IMG/VR virus record: IMGVR_UViG_3300032053_000218
Location: 1 to 37,790 of that record
Strand: one strand, 5' to 3'
DNA: 37,790 bases
Source: a virus
Shown here in pieces: positions 5,605 through 13,866 of this stretch. The notes under the pieces were generated by a model that had not been told where the DNA came from, made no database searches, and worked only from the letters and a program-made list of their open reading frames with translations. Both the position numbers and the translations under genes were made by a program. The stretch's first letter is position 1, and the number at the start of each line of letters is the position of its first letter.

Positions 5605-8600
5605 TGGCTAAAAAAAAGAAGAGTTTGGAAATAGACCCGGAAGCCTCGAAAAGTACGATAGAGGGCTTTCGTGGGGGCATGAGATTGCCCCTTGACAGGA
5701 TAATGGAGAAGGGGACGAAACTGCGGACTGTTCTTGAGATTCATATCAAGGAAATCTTCGATAAAGAGAAGTCAAATCAACGGACTCTTGAAGATAACCT
5801 GACGAAGTGGCAGAAGATTTACTTCGGGCAGAAGGAACCCAAGACCTGGCCGTTTCCGAACTGTTTCTCCAGGGATACTGAAATATTGACAAGCAATGGT
5901 TGGTGGCCAGTTGATGAGGTTCGACCCCTTCAGAAAGTTTTAAGTCTGAATCCTAAAACTAAAGAATCGTCTTTTCAGCGAATAAAAAAAACAATTAGTC
6001 GGTTTGAGGAAAAATTAATAAATCTCAAATCTAATAGTATTGACTTACTCGTTACCGAAGATCATAACATTTTGGCCTATAGTCAAGAATGCGAAAAACC
6101 AAAGTTTATCAAGGCCAAAGATGTCCGCGGAGGGTGGAAAATCCCACTTGTATCAAAATTTATTGATGGAATTAATCCAGATGATATTGACGGATATAAT
6201 CCAGAAAAAATAGTTCAATTTATTGGATGGTATATTGCGGAAGGGTGGACATATAAACATGGGACCATCGGAATCGCACAGTCAGAAATTAATCAAGAAA
6301 AAAGAGATAAAATAGAAAATCTTCTTTTATCACTCGATTTTAAATTTAAGAAAAAGAAGTGGGGATTTTTAGTATCTTGTAAAAAAATTACTCCGTATCT
6401 ACGGGCTTGTTTGCGATCCCTGGGGCACAGTCACGAAAAACACATTCCTCCGTTCATCAAACAACTTAACCCGCGCCTTTTATCATTGTTACTCAATGCC
6501 ATGGTTGCCGGAGATGGTCATATTAGAAAAGACGGAGAAACCACTTATTATACAACTTCTAAAAAATTAGCCGATGATGTTCAGGAAATTTCCCAAAAAA
6601 TAGGATTGCGGGCTAGAATTACCATACGAGATGATTGTGGGAGGGAAATATATACTCACCACAAATATGTTACCCCTGGAATCACGCGACATCTTGGATA
6701 CTGCGTATCCATTTTGAAAAGATCGTTTGCTAAAACCAGAAATCTGTCAAAAACGATAGTTGACTACAATGATTTCGTTTATTGTTTTACGACCGAACCA
6801 TTCCATACTGTCTATGTTCGCAGGAACGGAATAGCCTGTTGGTCGGGCCAATGTTCAAATGTTGCCGTTCCCATTACTCGGTCGGCGGTGGACACGGTTT
6901 TCGTGCGTATCGTCGATGCCATTTTCAATAAAATGAACGTTTGGATTGTAAAGGCGCGGAAGGCCGAATTTATTGATCTGGCGAAAGAGGTTGAGGACGG
7001 TCTGGACTGGTTCCAGAGAAACATCCTGCACCTTAAAAGGAAGTTGCTGTCACCACTCATGCAGGGGTTAAAGACGGGGACGGGGATAGGAGAGTTGGTA
7101 TATGAAGAGAAACGGCGTACGGTATATCGCTATGCTACACCGGAAGAGGAAAAAGACCCGGCCATCCACAAGTACCCGCTCCCCAAAACGAACACGAAGG
7201 GCATAAAATACGTCCAGCAGTTATATGCAGGGCCGAACTTCTATCCGGTATCGAGGGAAGATTTCATCCTGTCGTCGGATGCCACGGAGATTGAGGATGC
7301 CTATTTGGTTGGGAATAGGTTCTATCTGCGCAAAACGCAACTCGAATCCAGGGTGCGGCAGGACCTATACGATAAAGAACCGGTGGAGAAGATTACGGCC
7401 CCGGACCAGTATAGCGATCAACGGAAGGGTCGGGCGACCATTGACAAGAAGGAACTTGATACGGTTCCCTACACCGATCCATACGAACTCTGGAAACTCT
7501 GGTTAAGGTATGACGTTGATGAGGACGGGGAGGAGGATGATATCATGGTTGTCTATCATCCGTCCAGCGGCCAGATTTTGAGGGGGATATACGCGCCCCT
7601 GTTCTCGGGGATGCGCCCGTACACGAAGTTTATCTTCTATCCGAAAGAATTTAGTTTCGACGGCGAGGGTATAGTTCAGATTCTTGAACACCTCCAGGTC
7701 ACTTTAGATACACTGGTGAACCAAATGATTGACCGCGTTACCCAGATTAACGCGCCGATCCTATTCACCAGGGAGGGTTGCGGACTTGATGGTGTTAAGT
7801 CGCTTACGCCGGGTCGCGTCTATCCCCTCGCCGACACCCCCAAAGATGCCATTCAGGAGTTCAGGTTCAGCGACGTGACGATTTCGCTGTCGAATGAAAT
7901 CCAATGGATTGTTTCGATGATGGACAGGGCCGTGGGAGTCACGCCCATATCCTTGGGAATCTCGACGGCAGAGAGGCCGGTAGCTAAGGACACATTCGCA
8001 CAACAGGAGGAGACGAATAAGAAATTCGCCTTCGGAACCGACAACTTGCGCGATTGTATCACGGAACTTGGATATAAAATTCTTGAGTTCATTGCCCAGT
8101 ATCAACCCAACTTTGAATATCACAAGGCGGGCGATAAGGGAATGCCGGAGACGAGGACGGTTCAATTCCCGGTGGAATACATCAGGGATGCGTTCGAGAT
8201 TGAACTGGCGGCTTCCTCCGAACTCTTGAATAAAGAGGTTCGGCGCGAAATCTTCATGCAGGTATATCAACTTCTAAGTGACTTTATGACGAAGATCGGC
8301 GGGATGGCGCAAATGATAACGTCGCCGCAAGTCCCAAGTGATTTCAAGAAAGTCCTGATTGACGGTTCAAATAAGAGCGTTCTAATTCTCAATAAAATTT
8401 TGGAAAATTTTCCAGACATGAAAGATTCCAAAAACTTGATTATGGATATTACCGAGGCGATTGATACAGAGAAGATGATACAGCAGTCTGCGGATATTAT
8501 TGCGGAGAAACAGCAGAAGGCACAGGCACAGGCGCAACAACAGGGTCAGGGGCCGCCGCAGCCGGAGCAGATACCGCAGAATGCCCCACTCGCATCGGCG

Positions 8601-8630
8601 GAACAAATGCTCATGCCGCAGGGCCAATGA
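5604..8630 (+). CDS. Portal protein, interrupted by an in-frame intein
   Basis: The portal forms the ring at the capsid vertex through which DNA is packaged and ejected. Residues 1-86 and 417-1008 are the exteins and give about 678 residues after splicing, normal for short-tailed phage portals. Typical portal segments: WPFPN joined to CSNVAVPITRSAVDT at the splice junction (the PFPGASN-type motif), YAPLFSGMRPYTKFIFYP, GEGIVQILEHLQ, and the long helix VTLDTLVNQMIDRVTQ. The C-terminus is Gln/Pro/Ala-rich and disordered. The gene follows the membrane protein with a one-base overlap and is followed by a small protein and scaffold-like protein, the usual head order. The intein sits in the conserved junction motif, so splicing is presumably required for a working portal. 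Confidence 0.9.
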   Translation: MAKKKKSLEIDPEASKSTIEGFRGGMRLPLDRIMEKGTKLRTVLEIHIKEIFDKEKSNQRTLEDNLTKWQKIYFGQKEPKTWPFPNCFSRDTEILTSNGWWPVDEVRPLQKVLSLNPKTKESSFQRIKKTISRFEEKLINLKSNSIDLLVTEDHNILAYSQECEKPKFIKAKDVRGGWKIPLVSKFIDGINPDDIDGYNPEKIVQFIGWYIAEGWTYKHGTIGIAQSEINQEKRDKIENLLLSLDFKFKKKKWGFLVSCKKITPYLRACLRSLGHSHEKHIPPFIKQLNPRLLSLLLNAMVAGDGHIRKDGETTYYTTSKKLADDVQEISQKIGLRARITIRDDCGREIYTHHKYVTPGITRHLGYCVSILKRSFAKTRNLSKTIVDYNDFVYCFTTEPFHTVYVRRNGIACWSGQCSNVAVPITRSAVDTVFVRIVDAIFNKMNVWIVKARKAEFIDLAKEVEDGLDWFQRNILHLKRKLLSPLMQGLKTGTGIGELVYEEKRRTVYRYATPEEEKDPAIHKYPLPKTNTKGIKYVQQLYAGPNFYPVSREDFILSSDATEIEDAYLVGNRFYLRKTQLESRVRQDLYDKEPVEKITAPDQYSDQRKGRATIDKKELDTVPYTDPYELWKLWLRYDVDEDGEEDDIMVVYHPSSGQILRGIYAPLFSGMRPYTKFIFYPKEFSFDGEGIVQILEHLQVTLDTLVNQMIDRVTQINAPILFTREGCGLDGVKSLTPGRVYPLADTPKDAIQEFRFSDVTISLSNEIQWIVSMMDRAVGVTPISLGISTAERPVAKDTFAQQEETNKKFAFGTDNLRDCITELGYKILEFIAQYQPNFEYHKAGDKGMPETRTVQFPVEYIRDAFEIELAASSELLNKEVRREIFMQVYQLLSDFMTKIGGMAQMITSPQVPSDFKKVLIDGSNKSVLILNKILENFPDMKDSKNLIMDITEAIDTEKMIQQSADIIAEKQQKAQAQAQQQGQGPPQPEQIPQNAPLASAEQMLMPQGQ
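5862..6851 (+). mobile_element. Intein with LAGLIDADG-type homing endonuclease in the portal gene
   Basis: The insert is 330 residues and runs from Cys1 (CFSRDTEILTSNGWWPVDEV, block A) to Gln330. Block B is TEDH at residues 65-68. Two LAGLIDADG-like helices, FIGWYIAEGW (120-129) and LLNAMVAGDGH (210-220), each keep an acidic residue, so the endonuclease may be active. Block F is YCFTTEPFHTVYV (307-319). The C-terminal splice site reads IACWSGQ then Cys as the first extein residue: the usual His-Asn end is replaced by Gly-Gln. Inteins excise themselves after translation; the endonuclease spreads the insert into empty alleles. The coding DNA is much more AT-rich than the flanks, suggesting recent arrival. 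Confidence 0.9.
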
Positions 8631-8631
8631 C

Positions 8632-8868
8632 ATGGACGACGCACTCAAGAGGAAGATGGCTCAGGAACTATCCGGCATTGAACAGACTACCTTCTGGGAT
8701 GAATTCTTGAAGGCTATACGGGGCCATAGGAAATACTATTCGCAGACGCTTGAGAAAGAGTCCGTGGAGAGGGAGATTGCGAAGGCTCAAGGGAGCATAT
8801 TTTCAATAGATAGGATTATGAGATTACCACGCGATTTGACGGGGATAGAGAAATCCCCCGATGAATAA
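8632..8868 (+). CDS. Hypothetical small protein after portal, 78 aa
   Basis: Starts at ATG 8632, one base after the portal stop, with no good ribosome binding site of its own, so translation is probably coupled to the portal gene. The protein (MDDALKRKMAQELSGIEQ onward) is charged and helical through residues 1-60, ending DLTGIEKSPDE. Small helical proteins directly after portals are common in this gene order; the role is unknown. The frame is open upstream inside the portal gene but has no good start there. Confidence 0.55.
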   Translation: MDDALKRKMAQELSGIEQTTFWDEFLKAIRGHRKYYSQTLEKESVEREIAKAQGSIFSIDRIMRLPRDLTGIEKSPDE

Positions 8869-8883
8869 AGGAGTAAATAGAGT

Positions 8884-9696
8884 ATGGCTGAAGAAGAAGG
8901 GACACCGGTAGCAACCGTTACCGCCCCAGACGCAACGCCAAAGGCCGAGGACAAGTGGACGGGGAAATCCCCAGAAGAACTTGTCTCGATGCTGAAAAAC
9001 CAGGAAGTTATGATTTCCAAGCAGGGAAACGACATCGGAGACCTGCGCAATGAGATCGTAAGGTCTAGGGAAGAACAGCGACTGGCGCTTGAGCAGGATC
9101 GAAGGCAGAGGGAGTATGTGCAACCGCAGTATCCCCCTCAGCAACCGAGTTACCAGCCGCCGGACGAGAAACAGTTTGACTATGAAAGGCCGGTTACGAG
9201 TGTTAATACACTTGTTGACAGGAGACTTCAGGCCGAACTTGATAATCGTGAGGCGGTTCGACAACAGTACGAACAAAAGATGAATTGGGAAAGGGCCGTA
9301 TCCAGTTACGCCAAGGGGCGCGACAAAGTATTTTCAAAGAAAGACCCGCTCTACGAAGGGATTGAACCGGCAGTAGAGAACCTTGTCCAGCAGACATTCA
9401 TGGGCGGTAAAATGCTCATTGAGGATTTGCGGGATGAGGAGACGTGGGAAACTGCGGCTCAGATTATTCGCCTGAGACGTAAGGAATACGAGAAGGTGGT
9501 TAAACCCAAGACACAACCGGTAAGTGCGCCATTCGGAGAGGTTTCTGCTCAGGTAAAGGATTTTGGGGGCGGTGGAACCATGCCGGATTTCGATGAGGGG
9601 GCAGATGCCATGATTCGGAATCTGGGGGCCGCCGCAGGGATTAAAAACAGAGAACAAGCGGCGGAGGCACTCCGGGGCGGCAAGGAGAAAAAGTAA
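8884..9696 (+). CDS. Putative capsid scaffolding protein, 270 aa
   Basis: Called from position and composition: it lies between portal and major capsid and is highly charged and helical. An acidic, disordered N-terminus (MAEEEGTPVATVTAPDATPK) is followed by a coiled-coil-like segment around residues 35-75 (Glu, Arg, Gln-rich), a Pro/Gln-rich linker PQYPPQQPSYQPPDEKQ, a second helical region with many Arg/Glu (95-215), and a Lys-rich end GGKEKK. Scaffolds direct coat assembly and often end in a basic coat-binding segment. AAGGAG lies 10 bases before the ATG. No protease is seen nearby in the head module, so a reusable scaffold is possible. Confidence 0.6.
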   Translation: MAEEEGTPVATVTAPDATPKAEDKWTGKSPEELVSMLKNQEVMISKQGNDIGDLRNEIVRSREEQRLALEQDRRQREYVQPQYPPQQPSYQPPDEKQFDYERPVTSVNTLVDRRLQAELDNREAVRQQYEQKMNWERAVSSYAKGRDKVFSKKDPLYEGIEPAVENLVQQTFMGGKMLIEDLRDEETWETAAQIIRLRRKEYEKVVKPKTQPVSAPFGEVSAQVKDFGGGGTMPDFDEGADAMIRNLGAAAGIKNREQAAEALRGGKEKK

Positions 9697-9697
9697 C

Positions 9698-10195
9698 ATG
9701 GCTGAATTTCTTAAAGACATTCACATAGTTGACCTTAACCGTTCCGTGATTGACGAGGAAAAATCCGACAAGAAAAAGAATAGGTTCGTTTTCAAGAAGA
9801 GGGTCTATATTGCAGATGCGGATTACAGGGATGCCCAAACGCGCCCACCCTATAAGTTTGAGTGGGCGGCATTAGATAAGATCGGTCATTCCGACCCGGA
9901 CGGGGATTCTTCCGGGGTACAGACATATTTCGGCATGGGATATGATTTCGTGACCAAGGATGACCCGTATTACCCGGAAGGGGCGACCAGAAATTCTGAG
10001 GGGCACTATGTTTTCAAGGACGCGATTTTGATGAAGTGCGATTTTGGCGCATGGCTCAAGCGTCGGGCCAGAGACATTGACAGATCGAATAAGGCTCCAA
10101 AGAGGACGCGCGATGCGTTCCTTAATGCGACGGTTGATGATGAGACCGGCGAGAAGTTGGGTTTTTCCAAAGATCAGTTAAAAGATATGGTTTGA
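9698..10195 (+). CDS. Hypothetical head-module protein, 165 aa
   Basis: Starts one base after the previous stop region, with AAGGAG upstream. The protein (MAEFLKDIHIVDLNRSVIDE onward) has a basic segment KSDKKKNRFVFKKRVYIADADYRDA split over residues 24-46, a middle part with many Asp/Gly/Tyr (PDGDSSGVQTYFGMGYDF), and a basic helical C-terminal third (WLKRRARDIDRSNKAPKRT). No family recognised. Its place between scaffold-like and decoration-like genes argues for a head component or assembly factor. Confidence 0.55.
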   Translation: MAEFLKDIHIVDLNRSVIDEEKSDKKKNRFVFKKRVYIADADYRDAQTRPPYKFEWAALDKIGHSDPDGDSSGVQTYFGMGYDFVTKDDPYYPEGATRNSEGHYVFKDAILMKCDFGAWLKRRARDIDRSNKAPKRTRDAFLNATVDDETGEKLGFSKDQLKDMV

Positions 10196-10205
10196 GTCGT
10201 TTCCG

Positions 10206-10222
10206 CCGAAAGATAATTTCGG
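10206..10222 (+). other. Stem-loop abutting the ribosome binding site of the decoration-like gene
   Basis: CCGAAA (10206-10211) pairs with TTTCGG (10217-10222) over a five-base loop GATAA. The 3' arm runs into GGAGGAG, the ribosome binding site of the next gene. No U-tract follows, so this is not a terminator; it could protect or tune translation of an abundant message. Only six base pairs. Confidence 0.35.
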
Positions 10223-10231
10223 AGGAGAAAA

Positions 10232-10678
10232 ATGGCTACGATGGGTTTTCAACCCTATGACACAGCGGGTGTTCGGACCGTTCACCTCCCTTCTTACACC
10301 ACGGGTAACTTTGCAAAGGGAGATGCGGTTTATCTTAATGCCGGGGTCGTTACCAAGGCGGCCAGCGGTACTACGGTTTGCAGTATTTTTGGGGTCGCGG
10401 CTGGCAATGCCCTTACGAGCGGAACGGTTCCGGTTTATGTTGCCGATCCTACTACGGTGTGGGTTGGTACGGTTGATGGTACGAGCGTGGAGGGGACGGT
10501 GGGCGAGAACTATGGATTAAATATCACGTCTGGTGATATGTCTATTGGTCAGTCGCTTACGACCAATACGTTGGTTAGGATTATTGATGTTCATCCCGCC
10601 GATGGCTACAAGGCATTGGGGAGAGTTCTTTTTTGTTGGAAAGCCACGGCTATTCAGGGTGACGAGGCCGCCGACTAA
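10232..10678 (+). CDS. Putative capsid decoration / head fibre-like protein, 148 aa
   Basis: Immediately precedes the major capsid gene and has a strong GGAGGAGAAAA site. It is beta-rich and Gly/Thr/Val-rich: MATMGFQPYDTAGVRTVHLP, then alternating valine strands such as VYLNAGVVTKAASGTTV and VPVYVADPTTVWVGTVDGT. It has few charged residues and two Cys. This is the profile of small beta-barrel cement or decoration proteins that bind capsid surfaces, and short proteins beside the coat gene often do that. Assignment rests on composition and position. Confidence 0.55.
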   Translation: MATMGFQPYDTAGVRTVHLPSYTTGNFAKGDAVYLNAGVVTKAASGTTVCSIFGVAAGNALTSGTVPVYVADPTTVWVGTVDGTSVEGTVGENYGLNITSGDMSIGQSLTTNTLVRIIDVHPADGYKALGRVLFCWKATAIQGDEAAD

Positions 10679-10690
10679 GGGAGATGAACA

Positions 10691-11617
10691 ATGAGTGATT
10701 CAATTATTCGCGTAAATTTTGATGGTTCTACCAACAAGGAACTCTTTAAGAAGTTGATTGAGGGTATTTTTGACAATACCGACAGGGAGGCACTTAAAGA
10801 GTACCCGAATATGTTCAAAACTCATAATTCTAATGAGGAATATATTCGGAAATTAAGGATGGCTGGCCTGCCCCTCGGCGGCGAGGTAAAAGAAGGCGAA
10901 GGAATTCCTATCTATGCGCCTAAGTACGGCCAGACGAAGGATTGGACTCAGAAGAGTTTCGGCCTCGGGTTACGCATTACTGACCGCATGAAACGGTTCA
11001 ATAAGTGGGATCTGATGGCGAAATTCACAAGGAGTCTGAAGAAATCTCAGGTTGAGACCAAGGATGTTGAGTTAGCTAAGGTGTGGAATAACCTGACGGC
11101 TACGACTTATGCCGATTGCTATGACGGCGAGGCCATCGGGTCTGCGTCCCATGATTGTTTGGATGATAAGGTTACGCAGTATGACAACCTTCTGTCTGCG
11201 GCCCTGAGCAACGCGAGCCTTGAGTCCGCGTTGAACTATTTTGATTATATGTATGACGATCAGGCACAGATCATAACCGCCAAACCCGATACGCTGTATG
11301 TAAACTACATGCTGAGGATTTCGGCGGCCAAGATTCTGCGGTCTGATAACGTGTCGGGGGAAATGTCCAACACGCTCAACGTGTTCCCGGATTGGAGCCT
11401 CAAGACGTTTGTGTACCACCGCCTGACCTCTACTACGGCGTGGGGGCTTCTCGCCAAGAACGACGAGAACTTTGACGTAAACGTTTGGACGGCCCTTGAA
11501 CCCGATTTGAAGGTTAAGGACTCGCCCGACCAGACGAGAGACACTATCGTTGACTCGCTCCAGTACTTTTGCTACGGCGTGGGAGATGCGAGAATGGTCT
11601 ATGTCGGAAATACCTGA
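10691..11617 (+). CDS. Major capsid protein, 308 aa
   Basis: The coat protein that forms the icosahedral shell, called from gene order and sequence character. The N-terminus (MSDSIIRVNFDGSTNKELFKKL) leads into helices; a segment around residues 65-100 (LGGEVKEGEGIPIYAPKYGQTKDWT, in part) and FGLGLRITDRMKRFNKWD resemble the E-loop and spine-helix entry of HK97-fold coats; the C-terminal part (SLKTFVYHRLTSTTAWGLLAK; DTIVDSLQYFCYGVGDARMVYVG) looks like the axial domain and P-loop end. The 308-residue length is normal for this fold. GGGAG lies upstream, and a strong hairpin terminator follows, as expected for a highly expressed gene. Confidence 0.8.
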   Translation: MSDSIIRVNFDGSTNKELFKKLIEGIFDNTDREALKEYPNMFKTHNSNEEYIRKLRMAGLPLGGEVKEGEGIPIYAPKYGQTKDWTQKSFGLGLRITDRMKRFNKWDLMAKFTRSLKKSQVETKDVELAKVWNNLTATTYADCYDGEAIGSASHDCLDDKVTQYDNLLSAALSNASLESALNYFDYMYDDQAQIITAKPDTLYVNYMLRISAAKILRSDNVSGEMSNTLNVFPDWSLKTFVYHRLTSTTAWGLLAKNDENFDVNVWTALEPDLKVKDSPDQTRDTIVDSLQYFCYGVGDARMVYVGNT

Positions 11618-11660
11618 TTTTAGTTAGTTAGGTTCTTGGAATACCTTAGAAGTAAGAAAC

Positions 11661-11690
11661 GGGGAACGTCGCCAAGGGCGTTCCCCTTAT
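11661..11690 (+). terminator. Rho-independent terminator after the major capsid gene
   Basis: GGGGAACG (11661-11668) pairs perfectly with CGTTCCCC (11679-11686) over a 10-base loop, followed by TTATT. The gene-free stretch 11618-11746 otherwise holds only the next gene's ribosome binding site. It probably ends or attenuates head-module transcription after the most abundant product. Confidence 0.75.
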
Positions 11691-11746
11691 TACGATCACG
11701 CAGGACCAACGAATGAGAAGTCGTACAGCGGATCGAGAGGATTAAA

Positions 11747-12673
11747 TTGAGTACATTTCCTGATGGTGTTTTTCAATACGGGGGCGAACCCGTGGGCGGA
11801 GCAAGATTCTCTAGTCCATGGGCAACCTCTTGGTTTGTTGATGGTACAAGTGGATATGACGGATTTGATGGTAAGGCTCCAGATAGAGCTAAACTTACGG
11901 TCCAGGCCGCATTGACGGCGGCTGGTCGTGGCGATGTTATTTATGTTAGGCCACTTGATTATGACACGGATCGTTCAGATGTCCTGAAATATAGTGAAAC
12001 CCTTACTGTCCCTTATGCGACAGAGGACCTTTCACTTATTGGTGTTGCAAATACGAATCCTGGGAATCCGAATTATGGCGTCAAATTGCAACGGACAACG
12101 GTAGACACAACGTATTGTCTTACCGTTAATGCTCCGGCGTTTCATATTGAAAACGTGTGCGTTCGTTCAGAGGGTTCTCTCGGTGGGGGGATTCATTTTT
12201 ATGGAGTGGGGACCAGTGACTATCCGACGTATGCTGGCTCTTGCGGCCCGACGATGAATAATGTTGTACTGCGCGGCGGTAAATATTCCGTCCGGATTTC
12301 TGGTGGGTATGCCGCCTATATTGCGAATTGCCGATTTGAGGGTGGTTCCGGGCAGTATAGTTCTCTTGTTCTAAACGGGAATGATTTTCCTCAACGCAGA
12401 ATCCACGTTCGTGATTGTTATTTCGGGGGGTTTAATGGTGCCGCGATTGCCGAAGCCTATATTCGTGTTTATAGTAACACGGACTTGCTTATTCAGAGAT
12501 GCGTGTTTGGAATCCTTCCTACTGGCACTGCTTACATCAATGCCACGGGAGTAAACCTTGGAATAATTGCTGATTGTTACTTTGATAATGCCGATGCGGT
12601 ACTTGCCAGCGCAATCATCAAGGGTGGTCTTACGGCAGTTTCTTGCTTTGATGAAAAGGGTATTATTGCCTAA
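11747..12673 (+). CDS. Putative right-handed beta-helix structural protein, 308 aa
   Basis: TTG start at 11747 with GAGAGG six bases upstream. After an N-terminal part (FPDGVFQYGGEPVGGARF; WFVDGTSGYDGFDGKAP, as in many pectate-lyase-like phage proteins where a calcium-like DGxxG loop leads into the helix), repeated short strands with turns are visible: FHIENVCVRSEG, MNNVVLRGGKYSVRISGG, AYIANCRFEGG, IHVRDCYFGG, LLIQRCVFG, GIIADCYF. This ladder, with Cys/Asn/Phe stacking, is typical of right-handed parallel beta-helices in tail spikes and capsid-associated fibres. Placed between terminator and neck genes, far from the main fibres, so it may decorate the head. Confidence 0.65.
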   Translation: MSTFPDGVFQYGGEPVGGARFSSPWATSWFVDGTSGYDGFDGKAPDRAKLTVQAALTAAGRGDVIYVRPLDYDTDRSDVLKYSETLTVPYATEDLSLIGVANTNPGNPNYGVKLQRTTVDTTYCLTVNAPAFHIENVCVRSEGSLGGGIHFYGVGTSDYPTYAGSCGPTMNNVVLRGGKYSVRISGGYAAYIANCRFEGGSGQYSSLVLNGNDFPQRRIHVRDCYFGGFNGAAIAEAYIRVYSNTDLLIQRCVFGILPTGTAYINATGVNLGIIADCYFDNADAVLASAIIKGGLTAVSCFDEKGIIA

Positions 12674-12696
12674 GTTGTGTTGAGTTTCAATGGAGA

Positions 12697-12716
12697 GGGG
12701 CGAAAAAATTCGCCCC
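12697..12716 (+). terminator. Hairpin, possible terminator or attenuator
   Basis: GGGGCGAA and TTCGCCCC form an eight-bp stem around AAAA. The following TACTCTAAT is only partly U-rich, so termination may be weak; it may instead be an attenuator between the beta-helix gene and the small genes that follow. Confidence 0.5.
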
Positions 12717-12740
12717 TACTCTAATCTAATCGGAGGTTCG

Positions 12741-12941
12741 ATGGCGAACATCATTATTCAAAAACCCGTCAGTTTTGGTAAAACCCGTTCTGAGCAAGAA
12801 GAGAACATGCGTAAAGAATGGGGTCAAACAGTTACGGATGAACAACTCGATAAGATTAAATTTTTAGAAAAGAGGGCGAAAGAAAAAGTCGGATCGAGTA
12901 AAAACTTTTTTACACCCATTGATGCCGACAAAGTAAAGTAA
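12741..12941 (+). CDS. Hypothetical small protein, 66 aa
   Basis: The ATG at 12741 follows CGGAGGTTCG and is preferred to an in-frame upstream ATG at 12690, which would place the preceding hairpin inside the gene. The protein (MANIIIQKPVSFGKTRSEQEEN onward, in short) is charged and helical over residues 15-50 and ends NFFTPIDADKVK. No domain recognised. It begins a run of five closely packed small genes. Confidence 0.55.
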   Translation: MANIIIQKPVSFGKTRSEQEENMRKEWGQTVTDEQLDKIKFLEKRAKEKVGSSKNFFTPIDADKVK

Positions 12942-12970
12942 ATGGATACCAAGATAACGATAGGAGAACA

Positions 12971-13165
12971 ATGAGTCCTATTTATGACTTTGCCTGCGTG
13001 AAGTGCGGACACCACGAAGATGATGTCATTGTTTCCAGAGACGGGGTTGAAAAGATGTGTCCGAACTGCGATTTTTTTATGAAGAAAAAACCAAGTAGGT
13101 TCCATCCGATATTCAACGGCTCAGGTTGGACGCCTAATTTTGGTTCTAAACGAGGAGAAACATGA
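12971..13165 (+). CDS. FmdB-like zinc-ribbon protein, 64 aa
   Basis: MSPIYDFACVKCGHHEDD with C9-x2-C12 and CPNC at C30-x2-C33 matches the small FmdB-type zinc ribbon, a family widespread in bacteria and phages that begins MPxYxFxCxxCG. The C-terminus is basic and Gly/Phe-rich (PSRFHPIFNGSGWTPNFGSK), also typical. The role in phages is unknown; it may bind nucleic acid or be structural. AGGAGAAC lies before the ATG, and the stop overlaps the next start (ATGA). Confidence 0.75.
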   Translation: MSPIYDFACVKCGHHEDDVIVSRDGVEKMCPNCDFFMKKKPSRFHPIFNGSGWTPNFGSKRGET

Positions 13166-13344
13166 CTGAATTAATCACGATTTCTACGCTTAATGAAAAG
13201 CTCAAAGAGATCGAGGCAAGATTTAATGAGGTTACGAGGAATCTGGTTCAGGCGCGGGATGAGCAGATCAGGCTCCGGGGAGAGTTCGACGCCCTGACGA
13301 AACTGAAGGCCGAACTGGAAAAGGAAGAAAAGAAGGAGGCATAA
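13162..13344 (+). CDS. Small coiled-coil protein, 60 aa
   Basis: A 60-residue protein starting MTELITISTLNEKLKEIEARF, with heptad-like hydrophobic positions through residues 5-55 and very high Glu/Lys/Arg content (LKAELEKEEKKEA at the end). It is expected to be a single long helix or coiled-coil dimer. It overlaps the previous gene by four bases and is followed directly by the next. Possibly an assembly helper; function unknown. Confidence 0.55.
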   Translation: MTELITISTLNEKLKEIEARFNEVTRNLVQARDEQIRLRGEFDALTKLKAELEKEEKKEA

Positions 13345-13866
13345 ATGGGAAACGATATTACAAGGAATCCCATCTATATTGACACGGCAGGGGTGGTTAC
13401 GACCGGGCCGATATGGATTAAGAAGATCGTTCTTGTCCCGACCGCGACTACGGCTACAGCGGTATTGAAGTATTGGGAAGAGGACGAGGAATCGGTTAGG
13501 GTCCACATGAAAAGCAAGACGGCAAGTGGAACCGATTCTAATACTTTAACATCTACGGGGAACTTAACTTCAGCCAATGCCGTTGCTACCGATGCTATTC
13601 ATATTTATGAATCAAGTACTGGGAACAATATTGGGACATGGGAAATTTCAGTTGCCGGAGATAACGACAAATGCGACGTTCTTCCGGCCACGTTGACAAC
13701 GGAATCCAACAAGACTTATTCGTGGAAGGTCTATGCCAGCTATCCGTTTGCGTCCCTGAATAACGCAACGTTCCCACCTTGCCAGATGGACTTTTATCCC
13801 CCGGTTAAAATCCCGAACCTTATGGTTACGACCCTGACGACCGGGACGCTTTACATCTATTCGTGA
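13345..13866 (+). CDS. Putative virion structural protein, 173 aa
   Basis: Begins MGNDITRNPIYIDTAGVVTT with GGAGG six bases upstream. It is rich in Thr, Val, Ser and Asn with alternating hydrophobic residues (IWIKKIVLVPTATTATAVLKYW; GTWEISVAGDNDK), indicating a beta-sandwich. Many phage neck or decoration proteins have this make-up, including an N-terminal PIWIKKIVLV strand typical of small head-associated proteins. No specific family is recognised. Its TGA overlaps the ATG of the next gene. Confidence 0.5.
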   Translation: MGNDITRNPIYIDTAGVVTTGPIWIKKIVLVPTATTATAVLKYWEEDEESVRVHMKSKTASGTDSNTLTSTGNLTSANAVATDAIHIYESSTGNNIGTWEISVAGDNDKCDVLPATLTTESNKTYSWKVYASYPFASLNNATFPPCQMDFYPPVKIPNLMVTTLTTGTLYIYS

